Counted from the stretch's first letter, positions 29,861-43,045 are shown. The stretch is DNA of 64,000 nt from Berghia stephanieae (GCA_034508935.3 CM067448.1:3745814-3809813); one strand, 5' to 3'. Numbers and translations: made by a program. The notes: generated by a model from the letters alone, not told the origin.

Positions 29861-31457
29861 CTGGAGATTAGAAATATTAAAAGTAACATTTGGTTACCCC
29901 TTAACTCTTTCCTTACCGATCATTTCAATATTTTCCCCAAAAATGGCAGTGTTACCTAGCAGAAATACTGATTTTTTAAAGTCAATCTCTCAACTAAAAA
30001 ACGTTATGTTCTTATTAATTAAACAAAGATCATTCTTCAAACTTTGTGATGTACAAAATAAATCTAAATATGAAAAATGTATATTGTGTTGTAACAAATG
30101 CAACGATTTTGCTGCAGGTGGTAAGGACAGGGTTAAGTTGAGTCCTTCATGTAGTGTGCTGAATGTAGTAACATTGATAGATTCTTTCTTATCTCTTTAG
30201 AAAAAACCTTTTGGTGTTTGTAACTTTACATTAATGTGGGGGAAAAATAGTAACTAAATAGAATTTTTGTACACAGAACGAGAAGTTTTTTCAAAATAAT
30301 AATAATTAGAAGCCACCCAATTTTAATACCTTGAGCACAGCAATGATGGGAGTGATGTTTGGGTTAATCAAACGTCACTTTTAGAAATTATATCATCACA
30401 TCATCATAACAAAACCATAAATCCTTATTTTTCAACTTTTCAAATTTCATTGAAAGGTGTCGCTGCAGTAATAAAAAAGCACAGTCTTGGGCCTCTCAAC
30501 ACTACCTTCAATATTTGATAATAACAAGAAATGAAGTGAGTAGGAAAGTGCCAGTAGACAACAGAGAATAAAAACTTTGCAGCGGCGATGGGGGCTCGAA
30601 CCCACGACCTTACTGGTACGACAACTCCACCTGGCCAGGGAGATCGTGACTCTACCGTATGAGCTATCCCAGACACAGCAAGAGACCCCTCTGCCCACCA
30701 TGTAAGATCAGAACACCCCACATACAACTAAGTATCTTTAATACATAAATATGTTACCACTATTGTTACTGGGTGAAAACGACTGTCATCCATTATAAAC
30801 AAAGAAGGGAAAAATAAATCAAAATATAACAATAACATTACATTCAGTCTTGACATCAACAGTTTAAATTCAACACAGAAACAGCTTTAAGCGATCAATA
30901 ATTTCATAGTTTTACATAGGAAATTAATGATAATCCTAATAATAATTTAGATGATAATCCTAATAATAATTTAGATGATAATCCTAATAATAATTTAGAT
31001 GATAATCCTAATATAATTTAGATGATAATCCTATCATGATCCAAAGTCCTAGATGCCATGTGTATGGTTTAAGGAACTAAAACTGCTGTTTTAACAAGAT
31101 TTATTGAGTCAAATATAATTCTGTAGCTGGAACCAAAACTTAGTAATTCTACACATTTTCATAGAACTAGACAGGTCTATATTCTAATACTTGATAAAAA
31201 TAAAAACAAAACAGATGAAAAAAAAAAAAAGACGAGGGATGACACTACACATAATGTAAGAAATCCATACTTGTTGTGATTTCTGTATCAGGACTCGTGT
31301 CCATTTCGTCACCACCCTCTGCAGTTGTGGAGATGCTGGAGAGAGCAGAATTGCTTGGTGTTACCTTGGACAGGACGCCGAGGGGCTTCTCCAGATTGAC
31401 CACTTTCCCGTGTAAGATGTGGTGACCAATGATGAGGACTGGTACATCCTGAAGCAA

Positions 31458-31489
<32 letters not shown>

Positions 31490-34400
31490 AATCAAAACAA
31501 AAGTGTTACATATATAAATAAATTAAGATTCTTGCAATGATGAGAAATTACATATTGGGCATCAAAATAAAGTTGACAAATTTGATTTGAAAACATCTTC
31601 ATAAAGTGATGGGTCTTTTTGAATGCAATAAATATCTACAAGATGCCAAAGTATCAACAATGACATATTCAGTTCCTTGACGATTGGAGGAATCTGCCAT
31701 CCACATGTTCACATGCTGCAAACTGAAAATCACATCACCTAGAGACTTGAACAGACTGTGGCTCACAATTGCTGGTACCAGCCGAAATGGGATCGCATCT
31801 TACCAGATGAAAATATATTTAAACTTGCATTCGATGATGGAAAACAACGCATTTGACTGAGGGAAGGATTGTGCTTCTCTACTAAGAGTTACTTGCTCAA
31901 ACAAAAAAAAGCAAAATCGGAACTTCCCAAGAAGACAGCTTAAGCCTAAACTTTTAATAATGTAAATAGAACACGCCATCTAAGGTCAGGTCCCAGTCAC
32001 AACATGAAACAGATGAAATATCAAAAACTAGAGGTGCCTAAATGAGTCAATAAAATGGAGAGAAAGATAAAGGGAGTAAATGTGACTCATAAATAAGGGA
32101 ACAACACAAAACAAATGACGTTTCGGCCACACACACATACACACATTTTTACCGACTATTTATAATGTTTCAAATATTTTGAGAATCTAATATATATATA
32201 ATATAAATATTTCGTATTTACTCTCATTGTAGTCAGGTGTAAAACGAGTACCTGGCTCTTAGTTAAAATGTAATATTGCACCATGTCACGTCCTACATGT
32301 TAAGTGTTGCTGTTGGCTAGGGGCCAATTGTAAAGCGCGCTGAGCATGTTTAATGAAACTTGCGCTATATAAATGCTTTAGTTTAGGTGCTGCTTCTCTA
32401 CTCCTCTTGTAACAAAAAAGATCAGATGAGAGATCAAATTTGATCCGAATGTTGTGTCTAATACTAATAGAAGGATTGTGTCTTTGGTAGCCACTTTAAC
32501 AAGTGACAAAGATTTCTCTTCTCCAAATAATAGCTAAGAGCTACCCTGCATATTATTGTTAGAGCAGGATAAATCGTCTTCACCAAGAGAGCAATAATAG
32601 TATTTCAACTCGGGCTTCAATTAACAAATTATGGAACACAGCACACTAGACTCTGGTATGAATGAGTACTTCTGGCAATAGGCAGTAATGAACACCGTAA
32701 GAGGAAGAGTGATAGTACAAGAAAAAAGGATCCCAAACGATGGCCTGTACTGTATGAAATGGAAATTTGTCATTTTGATGTGCATTGAGCATGGTGAGAC
32801 ATAGGAAAATGCTTTAATGTGAAGGTTTATTTCATGTTCATATTTACCTTGTTGGTAAAATGCAGATCTCCAATAAACTTTCCACTCAGAGGAACCGGGT
32901 GTCGGGTCTCTAAATCTCCCTGGAGTTCTATGATAGCAAATTCTTTACAAGAATCACCAGGCCTATATTAATTAGAGAAATAAAATTCATATAAAGATAA
33001 ATATTGCTGTTTGTTGGTTTAAAACAAATTTGGCATCATCGTAATTTGTAGCAGTGCTGCCAAGGCATTTATAACTAACCCATAACAAGATTTTTTTTAA
33101 AACTGGAATTATTATTTTTTTTTTTTTACTAAACTGCATGAAAAGGAGCTGTAAATGTTGCTGCTCGTGGCTCAAAGAAATAAATAACAATGTGAAATTG
33201 AATGCAAGCTTCAATTTAATATACGGCAACAGATAAAAGGGACGTTTTGGGTTTCCCCTTAATCAACAGAACAGAATGAATGAAACACTACCGACGAATG
33301 AATTAATGTGGTAGTTTGTCTGTAATGTTTCATTCGCCCTGTTTTGTTGATAAAGGGAAATCCTGAAACGTCCATTTTATGTTTTCGTATATGAAATTGA
33401 AGCTTACATTCAATTTCACATTGATATTTATCGAAGATGAGCTGGAGTCTTGAGACACGTACAGTGTACAGTAAGACCAAAGTCAGGCCCAAGACATCGT
33501 TGGTGATTTATAATCAACACCTACCATGAATCTTAAACCAGAACTTTCAAAAATGAGGAACATAAATAATAAATAAATAAAAATAAAATCACTTTATTCA
33601 TCCCATACGGGAAATTTGTCTCTAGGGTCTATTCCAAGACTGGAATAACCCAGGCAACAGCCGCAGTGCAGCACCAGAGCTGCCAACCCTATTTGATGAG
33701 AATGTGTACAATGGGACCTCAAAATGGGGGAGATTTCATAAAAATGGGTACAATTCTGAAATCGATGGAAACTAACCATTGTGAAAGTAAGAGGAAGGTA
33801 TAATTACATAAAGTCACACCACACAAGCTCAATTGCAGCAACAATGATGTTCCCAAGACTATAATCCAATCCTTTCAGAATTCTACCTCCCAGCATGAAG
33901 ATCATAATTGTTCAAAAAAATATATGCAATATCCACTTGGTCACCAAGGTTTCTCAATAGGCTAGTAATAATATGAATTACAACTAAAGAAAACTGAAGT
34001 GACTCTGCACACTAAAATGGGTACAATCTTGGGGGAAATGTGTACAAGCGTACAATCACTGAAAATGCGTACAATTCCGCATTTTTTGCAGTAGGTTGGC
34101 AGCTCTGCAGCACCGCAAATTGAGCTAGGGCGAGGTGACTTGTTCAAAACCACACAGTGAAGTGGCGAGTGATCGAACTCGGTACCTTTCAGGTACGAAG
34201 CAAAGACAGTACCACTGAGCCACGCTGTTCCTTTTGCGATTTTCGCGGAACCTTCAGTTTATCAGAAATAAAGTGGAGGAATAAGCCCATATTGATGACA
34301 ATACTGGTATGATATATCATTAATATTCATATCAATCGACGCTGTAAAAGAAAAGAAGATTATTTAAAAACTGACAAATATGGACAATGCCCTTACAACC

Positions 34401-35857
34401 AAACAAAATAATATTAATGGAAATTTACAGGAAAATAGCAGAAATTTGAGACACCCCCCCCCCCTCCTTTTCTGTCGAAACATTCCTAGTACTTTAATTC
34501 ATCACCAATCATACGCTGAGTGTTTTTGTCAAATCTATTTTTCTTTTCCTTCTTCCTTAATCAGTTTTCTTCAACTTCAACTCATGCCCTTTTTAAAAAC
34601 ATCATATTCACATTTTTTTCTCACATTGTTATCTGCTACTCAAATATATCATACACATTAATTCCTTCTACCTCCTTCACTAACCACACTTGCCAGGTGC
34701 AGATCACTCACAAGGTGTAATCAAATCGGTCACAGATTTTTGAAGGATTTCCAATAAAAGTCATCCTTTTTCAATTTCAAGTAGGCAGTTTAGTGAGCAG
34801 CAACAGCGGGAGTCATATTGTGACCCAAATCGCCCATAAGAAAGTTGTGACTGGAAATTACCTTTCACGTTTAGTGGGGTTCAATTAAAGATATTATTAT
34901 TTTTGTCTTTCAATTTCCCGTTAATTGGTGACTAGTACTAGCAACGAAAAATCCATCAAAATTTTCAGGAGTTACATGAAGTTAAAATTTGGCAATTTTC
35001 AAATATGTTTATGTTTACAGTGTGTGTTTTAAAAATAAAAATGCTTGTTTTTAGCATGACATCTAAACTTTATTCATGCTAAATTTCAGGGCTCTATATC
35101 CACACATTTTAACTCTACACCGAAATCATGGATGCCCGACTATATCTATATTCATATCGATATCTTTTAATTTAGTTATTTATTATTTTTAATATAGTCC
35201 ATAATAGTTTCAGTACTATTATCATTATTTACTATGTTTTTATTTTGAATACATACTTTCCAACCTTTATTTATTATTAAGGGCATTTTATAGTTTTTAT
35301 TTTAAAAATTCGTATATTTCTTTTCTTTGTAAAATCCGATATTAATAATATCGACATTTTAAAAATGCAAATACTTTAATTTCATTTCATTTTGCCATCA
35401 AGTTTCTTTCCCATATGTTTACATTTTGTATTCACATTCTAAAAAAGTTCTTAATATTATTAATAAAATAATCAGTGTTTCCAGCTTTCACATGACATTG
35501 CGGTTTCCAATTCAAGTGCGTGAAGTGAGTTACATTTAGAATTTTTGTTAAACTCCTTATTTCAATTTCAAGTATTTTTTCATATTCATAAGGCACATTT
35601 TTGGCAAAAACTTTTGGAACTGACAAACTGAAACCAATTGAGATAATTTCTCAGCTGTACCACACCACTGTATTTGTGTTTTCAATCCCTTTATTTTGCG
35701 ACCATATTCAAATAAATCTATGTATTTTCAATTTTTTGTGCAAGTACCTGCTATCGTGAACCAGATGGAGATGGAAAAATCCGTTCACGACAGAGTGAGT
35801 GAGTGAGAGATCTGAGATATTAGAAGATACTCACATTTCGATCATCACCCTGACCAT
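29760..35857 (-). CDS. CHTF8: Ctf8, subunit of the Ctf18 alternative clamp loader, four coding exons
   Basis: Exons on the minus strand are 35857-35835, 32962-32848, 31448-31271 and 29860-29760. All borders are GT/AG, all phases match, and no frame change is needed. The product is 138 residues against about 121 in human. Ctf8 joins Ctf18 and Dcc1 in a replication factor C-like complex that loads PCNA and supports sister-chromatid cohesion in the nucleus. Recognisable blocks in order are [40 protein letters not shown] and FKTRPKPII, ending VPKKI. The extra length is a Ser/Thr and acidic stretch ([20 protein letters not shown]) between the last two blocks, where the human protein also has acidic residues. 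In vertebrates this locus overlaps another frame (DERPC); I see no sign of it here. The open frame running past the exon 3 donor to 31245 is intronic. Confidence 0.9.
29905..30132. mobile_element. TTAA-flanked MITE (piggyBac-like), CHTF8 intron 3
   Basis: TTAA at 29901-29904 and 30133-30136; inward ends CTCTTTCCTTACC and CCTGTCCTTACC. 228 bp, no coding. Related to the element at 57720-57986. Confidence 0.65.
30530..30680 (-). repeat. SINE-B single copy, CHTF8 intron 3
   Basis: Reverse copy: tail ATGAAGTGAGTAGGAAAGTG, B-box region GGGGCTCGAACCCACGACC, A-box region CGTATGAGCTATCC. It is diverged from the 19218-21156 units, so it is older. Confidence 0.75.
30924..31034 (+). repeat. 24 bp tandem repeat, ~4.5 units
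   Basis: GATGATAATCCTAATAATAA plus TTTA, repeated, in CHTF8 intron 3. Confidence 0.9.
31271..31448 (-). CDS. CHTF8: CHTF8 coding exon 3
   Basis: [20 protein letters not shown] onward to SPDTEITT plus one base, donor GTATGG. The acceptor tract is a (TTTC)n microsatellite on the coding strand. Confidence 0.9.
31455..31491 (+). repeat. (GAAA)n microsatellite next to CHTF8 exon 3
   Basis: About nine GAAA units, read as TTTC on the gene's strand, ending ~7 bp before the exon 3 acceptor. Confidence 0.9.
32030..32260. repeat. Foldback-type repeat fragment
   Basis: AGAAAGATAAAGGGAGTAAA and AAATGACGTTTCGG, matching 53368-53515; the right arm is TATTTACTCTCATTG. It lies in CHTF8 intron 2. The rest of intron 2 (31492-32847) holds a SINE-D 3' part at about 32213-32385 and nothing else recognised. 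Confidence 0.5.
32848..32962 (-). CDS. CHTF8: CHTF8 coding exon 2
   Basis: [20 protein letters not shown] to GDLHFTNK, acceptor TAATATAG, donor [15 protein letters not shown] is the family's strongest motif. Confidence 0.92.
33188..33424. mobile_element. Foldback element E, complete
   Basis: Two arms of ~110 bp are inverted copies of each other: CAATGTGAAATTGAATGCAA on the left and TTACATTCAATTTCACATTG on the right, with a short centre. 237 bp, in CHTF8 intron 1. Partial copies lie at 8272, 10866 and 62788. Confidence 0.75.
33590..34231 (-). repeat. SINE-A copy split by a MITE
   Basis: Left piece 33590-33675 and right piece 34107-34231 join perfectly to the SINE-A consensus when 33676-34106 and one copy of GCAGCACC are removed. 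Confidence 0.85.
33676..34106. mobile_element. hAT-like MITE inside SINE-A
   Basis: Perfect 13 bp terminal inverted repeats AGAGCTGCCAACC / GGTTGGCAGCTCT and a perfect 8 bp target duplication GCAGCACC at 33668-33675 and 34107-34114. 431 bp, non-coding. Confidence 0.85.
34232..35834. other. Rest of CHTF8 intron 1
   Basis: AT-rich, with a poly-C run at 34456-34466 and some ATATCGATAT-type motifs near 35150-35350. No gene or clear repeat recognised. Confidence 0.4.
35835..35857 (-). CDS. CHTF8: CHTF8 coding exon 1
   Basis: Encodes MVRVMIE plus two bases, then GTGAGT. Human starts MVQIVI. This micro-exon is identified by its fit in phase and sequence. Confidence 0.8.
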
Positions 35858-36459
35858 TGTTGTTGAAGTTGAATCTCGTTGGAATAGGTTTCGCTAATAT
35901 ATTTTGAGAATTCAAAGTTTATCGGTACTTTTCCCTTGATGATGTTCACTTTTTAAAATGCTATGACTATGAGTAGAGATCATGAAATACCGTCCGTCCG
36001 CTTCGAGTTAAAAGTTGGGAAACACAGAAAATTGTGTTGGGTTATTTGATCTAGTGTTGGGTTATTTGATCGCTTTTACTCGATCGACGACCGAGCGCCA
36101 AGCCACGAGTCAGTGCTCGATCTCAATGCCGGAAGAGCGAGTTAGTAAAACGATCACTCGATCGTAAAACGATCAGGCGGGTTGTGAGCTTGAGACGATC
36201 TTGACACGTGAGACGAGCTTGAGACGATCAGGATTCGAGCGAGCGGAGGGGTAACGAGTGTTTCGAATCATTTCAAATTCAAACGATCACAGTTTGCCAT
36301 CCGATACCAATCGCCAATGTTTGCACACGGTAGTCTGTGGTTCTTCCACAGCCCCACTCCTTGTCAGATGTTAGTGTGTCTGGGTGGCAGTGGCAGGGAA
36401 ATTCGTATAGGTGTATCACGCGTGTGTGACAAGACTTCATTAAACCTACTAAAGTTTGA

Positions 36460-36477
36460 CTATCACACACACACACA

Positions 36478-36508
<31 letters not shown>

Positions 36509-36510
36509 CC
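36460..36510 (+). repeat. (CA)n microsatellite, with a second copy at about 39379-39425
   Basis: Interrupted CA repeat present in both copies of the 2.9 kb element but with different lengths. Confidence 0.9.
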
Positions 36511-36639
36511 CACACACTAAGGCTATTTCTATGACACACACGCATCCCTCTATCAATGAACACTCCTACAGTAGTGCGGCTATGTGGTCTAGTCATGACG
36601 TAACTATAGGTAGTACTCTAGTCGACCATGGGTCTCGTG

Positions 36640-36945
36640 CATTATAATGGTCTAGTGGTATGACACCCGCTTTGGGATCGGAAAGTCCTGGGTTCAAGCC
36701 TCGCGCTCGGTGCATAGTTGAGTCTTTGGACAAGGCTCTTTACTCACATTCTCTCACCGTACTCAGGTGTAAAATGAGTACCTGGCCGTTAACAGCGTTG
36801 TCTTTGTCTGAAAAATTGTAATATCGCCTAACAGGCGGCATGTCCCGTCCTTCATATTAAATGTTGCTGTTGACCGGGGACCCCTTTACAAAGCGCTTTG
36901 ATCACATTTAGTGGATATTGTAAAGCTCAATTTTTTAAAGTAAAA
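36640..36945 (+). repeat. SINE-D (tRNA-Pro-derived), inner 2.9 kb copy
   Basis: TGGTCTAGTGGTATGACACC, then CGCTTTGGG with TGG where a Pro anticodon would lie, and the B box GGGTTCAAGCC. The body has GCCTAACAGGCGGCATGTCC and the tail AAAGCGCTTTGATC. The head is closest to tRNA-Pro. Confidence 0.85.
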
Positions 36946-37002
36946 CATTAGCTTTGAATATGGAATGTTTCAATTTTAGATGCCTGTGTATTCTTTGTTA
37001 GT

Positions 37003-37318
<316 letters not shown>

Positions 37319-38436
37319 TCATCACCATCATATCAGCGGGATCATCATCATCATCACCACCACCACCACCACCCTAATAATAATGGATAAAATAAATATC
37401 AACACATTTCAATGTAATAATCAATCTAAAATCAATCAGTGCTCCTAAAAGACCCTTTGATTTCTTTGTCTAATTCGTTCCATACTTTTGGAGTCCCGAC
37501 AAAGAAAGATTTTCAGCTAACTATAGTTTATATATGGGAATATTAATCAGTCGTTTATATTGGAATCGGAGTTGTCTAGCAGGTGTATTAGTTCAAAGCG
37601 CATTTCCAAGGATTTACCATGCTCAATGAACTTCACAATATTTTATTTAATTTATTCCTCCGGCACGCCATATCGACCATACATCCATTTCGTACAGTAG
37701 GTACCGATCGCTGTTTGGAGTCTTTTTGAATTAAAGCTCTTTACAATACCCGTCATTGCTTATAAGATAAGAATACATTCACACCTGAGTCAAGTGCCTG
37801 ACACACGGACTTAACGTCTGGATCACAATTTTTAACAATCACTGTCACTCATCCGGCCATTGACAAGGCTTGATTTTGTGACAAGAGACACCGTACCACT
37901 GAGCGACCGAACAAATAATCACCATCTGCGCCATCGTCATCATCATCATCATCATCATTATCATCATCCTCATCACAGCCGTAACAGCCAGCAAAACCAC
38001 AATCATCATCTTCGGGTCCGGTCTATCCGTGTGGGGGGTGGGGGTGGAACCTGCTAAGTATTTCATTTTTTAAACAGAAACACGAGAATCATCATCATCA
38101 TCATCATCATCGTCATCCATTGTCGTCGGCATCGTTATCATCGTGTCCGGGCAATCCGTGGGTGTCTGGGTGTGGAACCTGCTAAATATTATTATTATCT
38201 ACCTACCTAATAAAAACACACCATCCTTGTTCATTTATTTTTCAAATAATGAAATGAAAGGCACGACCTTTCCCGCACACACAAGAGGCGATGACGACCA
38301 GTGACAAATTATGGGAGGTGGGGGCGGCCGACAACTTTTGGCGCGACATAAATATGAAATGTTAAGGTGACAGCGGGATGATGGTGGTGGGAGGGGGGGG
38401 GGAGGTCTCAACCCTTCACTATCAACAACTGTTTGA

Positions 38437-38443
38437 TGGCGTG

Positions 38444-38474
<31 letters not shown>

Positions 38475-38492
38475 TGTGTGTGTGTGTGTGTG
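38437..38492 (+). repeat. (GT)n microsatellite, with a shorter copy at about 41321-41349
   Basis: GT repeat preceded by a G run; clearly longer in the inner copy than in the outer copy. Confidence 0.9.
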
Positions 38493-39548
38493 ATGCGACG
38501 AACGATCATAATCAAGGCTGCCAGACAGCCAGATTTCTTCTTGCCCAAGTAGTCAAATAGACCCCAAATAGCCAAACACCACAAGCATTCTGACTCCCTT
38601 GAAAAACTCATTTGTTTTGATTAACAAAACAATCGACTACAGTTGGATAAACTTATCTTTTCATTTTTTTAAATAAAAGATTTTTTAAAAAATGAATAAT
38701 AATAGAAAAGCGTTTCTTAGTAACCAATTTTGAACTTGGCCATCTGGCAGCCCCCATCATAACCAGCTGCAGACTGCAGTCAAGCCAGCCACAGACATAA
38801 GAGAGGGAGGGGTATGTGAAGTTTCCTGTGGCAAACGAGTTACTCGTGTTTTTTTTTTTCAAACGAATCACTGCTCGATGACGTCACTGACTCGAAACCC
38901 GCCCGAAACCGACTCGATTTTAGAGGACTCGATCGAAAACCCGCTCGATTTGATCGTTTCAAACTCGACCCAGCACTAATTTGATCGCTTTTACTCGATC
39001 GACGACCGAGCGCCAAGCCACGAGTCAGTGCTCGATCTCAATGCCGGAAGAGCGAGTTAGTAAAACGATCACTCGATCGTAAAACGATCAAGCGGGTTGT
39101 GAGCTTGAGACGATCTTGACACGTGAGACGAGCTTGAGACGATCAGGATTCGAGCGAGCGGAGGGGTAACGAGTGTTTCGAATCATTTCAAATTCAAACG
39201 ATCACAGTTTGCCATCCGATACCAATCGCCAATGTTTGCACACGGTAGTCTGTGGTTCTTCCACAGCCCTCACTCCTTGTCAGATGTTAGTGTGTCTGGG
39301 TGGCAGTGGCAGGGAAATTCGTATAGGTGTATCACGCGTGTGTGACAAGACTTCATTAAACCTACTAAAGTTTGACTATCACACACACACACACACACAC
39401 ACATACACACACACACACACACACACTAAGGCTATTTCTATGACACACACGCATCCCTCTATCAATGAACACTCCTACAGTAGTGCGGCTATGTGGTCTA
39501 GTCATGACGTAACTATAGGTAGTACTCTAGTCGACCATGGCTCTCGTG

Positions 39549-39852
39549 CATTATAATGGTCTAGTGGTATGACACCCGCTTTGGGATCGGAAAGTCCTGG
39601 GTTCGAGCCTCGCGCTCGGTGCATAGTTGAGTCTTTGGACAAGGCTCTTTACTCACATTCTCTCACCGTACTCAGGTGTAAAATGAGTACCTGGCCGTTA
39701 ACAGCGTTGTCTTTGTCTGAAAAATTGTAATATCGCCTAACAGGCGGCATGTCCCGTCCTACATATTAAATGTTGCTGTTGACCGGGGACCCCTTTACAA
39801 AGCGCTTTGATCACATTTAGTGGATATTGTAAAGCTCAATTTTTTAAAGTAA
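39549..39852 (+). repeat. SINE-D, outer 2.9 kb copy
   Basis: Same insertion as 36640-36945, with GGGTTCGAGCC as B box. Confidence 0.85.
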
Positions 39853-39914
39853 AACATTAGCTTTGAATATGGAATGTTTCAATTTTAGATGCCTGTGTAT
39901 TCTTTGTTAGTTCC

Positions 39915-39983
<69 letters not shown>

Positions 39984-39985
<2 letters not shown>

Positions 39986-40198
39986 GGGGCAGCGGTACGG
40001 TCTTTGGTTGGCACCCGAAAGGTACCGAGTTCGATCACCCGCCGCTGAGTGGTCTTGAGCAAGTCACCTTGCCCTAACTAAATTTGCGGCGCTGCACTGC
40101 GGCTATCGCTTGGGTTATTCCAGTCTTCCCTTAGAATAGACCCGAAAGACGAATCTCCCCTATGGGATGAATAAAGGGAATTATGTTTAATTTATTTA
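39984..40198 (+). repeat. SINE-A, outer 2.9 kb copy
   Basis: Same insertion as 37105-37318. Confidence 0.85.
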
Positions 40199-42027
40199 TC
40201 ATCACCATCATATCAGCGGGATCATCATCATCACCACCACCACCACCACCCTAATAATAATGGATAAAATAAATATCAACACATTTCAATGTAATAATCA
40301 ATCTAAAATCAATCAGTGCTCCTAAAAGACCCTTTGATTTCTTTGTCTAATTCGTTCCATACTTTTGGAGTCCCGACAAAGAAAGATTTTCAGCTAACTA
40401 TAGTTTATATATGGGAATATTAATCAGTCGTTTATATTGGAATCGGAGTTGTCTAGCAGGTGTATTAGTTCAAAGCGCATTTCCAAGGATTTACCATGCT
40501 CAATGAACTTCACAATATTTTATTTAATTTATTCCTCCGGCACGCCATATCGACCATACATCCATTTCGTACAGTAGGTACCGATCGCTGTTTGGAGTCT
40601 TTTTGTATTAAAGCTCTTTACAATACCCGTCATTGCTTATAAGATAAGAATACATTCACACCTGAGTCAAGTGCCTGACACACGGACTTAACGTCTGGAT
40701 CACAATTTTCAACAATCACTGTCACTCATCCGGCCATTGACAAGGCTTGATTTTGTGACAAGAGACACCGTACCACTGAGCGACCGAACAAATAATCACC
40801 ATCTGCGCCATCGTCATCATCATCATCATCATCATTATCATCATCCTCATCACAGCCGTAACAGCCAGCAAAACCACAATCATCATCTTCGGGTCCGGTC
40901 TATCCGTGTGGGGGGTGGGGGTGGAACCTGCTAAAGTATTTCATTTTTTAAACAGAAACACGATAATCATCATCATCATCATCATCATCGTCATCCATTG
41001 TCGTCGGCATCGTTATCATCGTGTCCGGGCAATCCGTGTGTGTCTGGGTGTGGAACCTGCTAAATATTATTATTATCTACCTACCTAATAAAAACACACC
41101 ATTCTTGTTCATTTATTTTTCAAATAATGAAATGAAAGGCACGACCTTTCCCGCACACACAAGAGGCGATGACGACCAGTGACAAATTATGGGAGGTGGG
41201 GGCGGCCGACAACTTTTGGCGCGACATAAATATGAAATGTTAAGGTGACAGCGGGATGATGGTGGTGGGAGGGGGGGGGGGGGGGGTCTCAACCCTTCAC
41301 CATCAACAACTGTTTGATGGCGTGTGTGTGTGTGTGTATGTGTGTGTGATGCGACGAACGATCATAATCAAGGCTGCCAGACAGCCAGATTTCTTCTTGC
41401 CCAAGTAGTCAAATAGACCCCAAATAGCCCAACACCACAAGCATTCTGACTCCCTTGAAAAACTCATTTGTTTTGATTAACAAAACAATCGACTACAGTT
41501 GGATAAACTTATCTTTTCATTTTTTTTAAATAAAAGATTTTTTTAAAAATGAATAATAATAGAAAAGCGTTTCTTAGTAACCAATTTTGAACTTGGCCAT
41601 CTGGCAGCCCCCATCATAACCAGCTGCAGTCAAGCCAGCCACAGACATAAGAGAGGGAGGGGTATGTGAAGTTTCCTGTGGCAAACGAGTTGCTCGTGTT
41701 TTTTTTTTTCAAACGAATCACTGCTCGATGACGTCACTGACTCGAAACCCGCCCGAAACCGACTCGATTTTAGAGGACTCGATCGAAAACCCGCTCGATT
41801 TGATCGTTTCAAACTCGACCCAGCAGAAAATCGAAAGGAAAATGCAGAGTGTAGAGAGCGGCGCAAAAATTTTCTTGGTTTTTATTTGTAGTTTTTGTTT
41901 GTTTTTCTACGTGTCTCATCGAGAAGAGTCGAGTGAAATTGGATTTTTCAAACCTTTGGACACAAAAGAGTATGTAAGTGTCGCGGGGCCAGAAAAAGAT
42001 ACTAACGAAAAATATGATATGGAAAGG

Positions 42028-42553
42028 CTGCGGCTATTCGGACTCGAGTCTGAATAGTCTCCCGTGGCTATTCGGACTCCAGTCCCAATGCGCAAGCAAC
42101 AGGTTATTTGGACTCCATTCAAATATATTTTTTTAAATATTGATTATTAAATAGAATTGATGACAATCAAAACAACAATCATAGTAACTTTATTTAATTT
42201 GATAAGAAAGACAAAATCATTGATCCAAAGTAACAAAGTAAGTTAAAGTAACTGCGTCTAAAGGAAAAGCTTTGTTAACAACACAACGCGATGTCCAAAC
42301 AAAATCAATTTTTAAAAAAATAAATTAAAATACTCTATTAGTGTTAGACAGGCCACATTCCTTCTACAGTCCGGAGGTTATGAGACCAATGAGTCATTTT
42401 CACATGAGCAAAACAGAATTTCTTCTAAAGTCTTCTTTTGTTTCTTTATCAGTTCTGTCCACTGTCGCACTGTGTTTCACTGCGCACTCATAATATTGGA
42501 CTTTGAGTCCGAATAGCCACGGGAGACTATTCAGACTCGAGTCCGAATTGCTA
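42028..42553. mobile_element. MITE with ~48 bp terminal inverted repeats
   Basis: Left GGCTATTCGGACTCGAGTC through CTCCCGTGGC and right the reverse complement (GCCACGGGAGACTATTCAGA). Each arm also contains CGGACTC repeated, so arms can fold on themselves. ~525 bp, AT-rich non-coding centre. Confidence 0.7.
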
Positions 42554-43045
42554 CTTCGGCAATGCTTCTGAAACTGTACAGGGACAATAAATCCGAAGCC
42601 TTTTCATTTTCACATTTTTCGTAAGTGATTTTAAGAAATCTAGGAGAGAGCAAGGGGTCTTACGTCATCAAAAATAGGTAGTGAGAGGCACATATTACAC
42701 AGGCCTCCTTGTCTGTGGTGAGAGGTTGGGCCGTATTCATGACGTAACTCTAGTCGGCCATGGCCATATTCCTTGATGTGAAGCTAGGGACGCTAACCAT
42801 TTTCGTCTCTCCTGGATCACTTTGATTTGAGCTAGATTAACTTGATTTGTTGTTGTTGTCGTCATCGTCCTCATCACCATCATAATCTCCCCGACATTTC
42901 TTCACAGCTGGAAGTAGAACCAATGACAAGCAGCCTTCCTCACTCCAATTGACGCCTGCAGTGCCAGCCACAAGCCACAAGCACCCCGACGATCTTGACT
43001 GACAGTTGCCGTTCCCACTTGTCACAATTACAAATAAACAATTCT

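Noticed and set aside
31245-31457. CHTF8 ending at 31245
   Set aside because: The donor GTATGG and the phase-compatible exon at 29860-29760, with the conserved FKTRPKPII end, show the frame beyond 31271 is intron.
36640-36720. Functional tRNA-Pro gene
   Set aside because: A and B boxes are present but the acceptor stem does not close, and the same head with a SINE body recurs about ten times.
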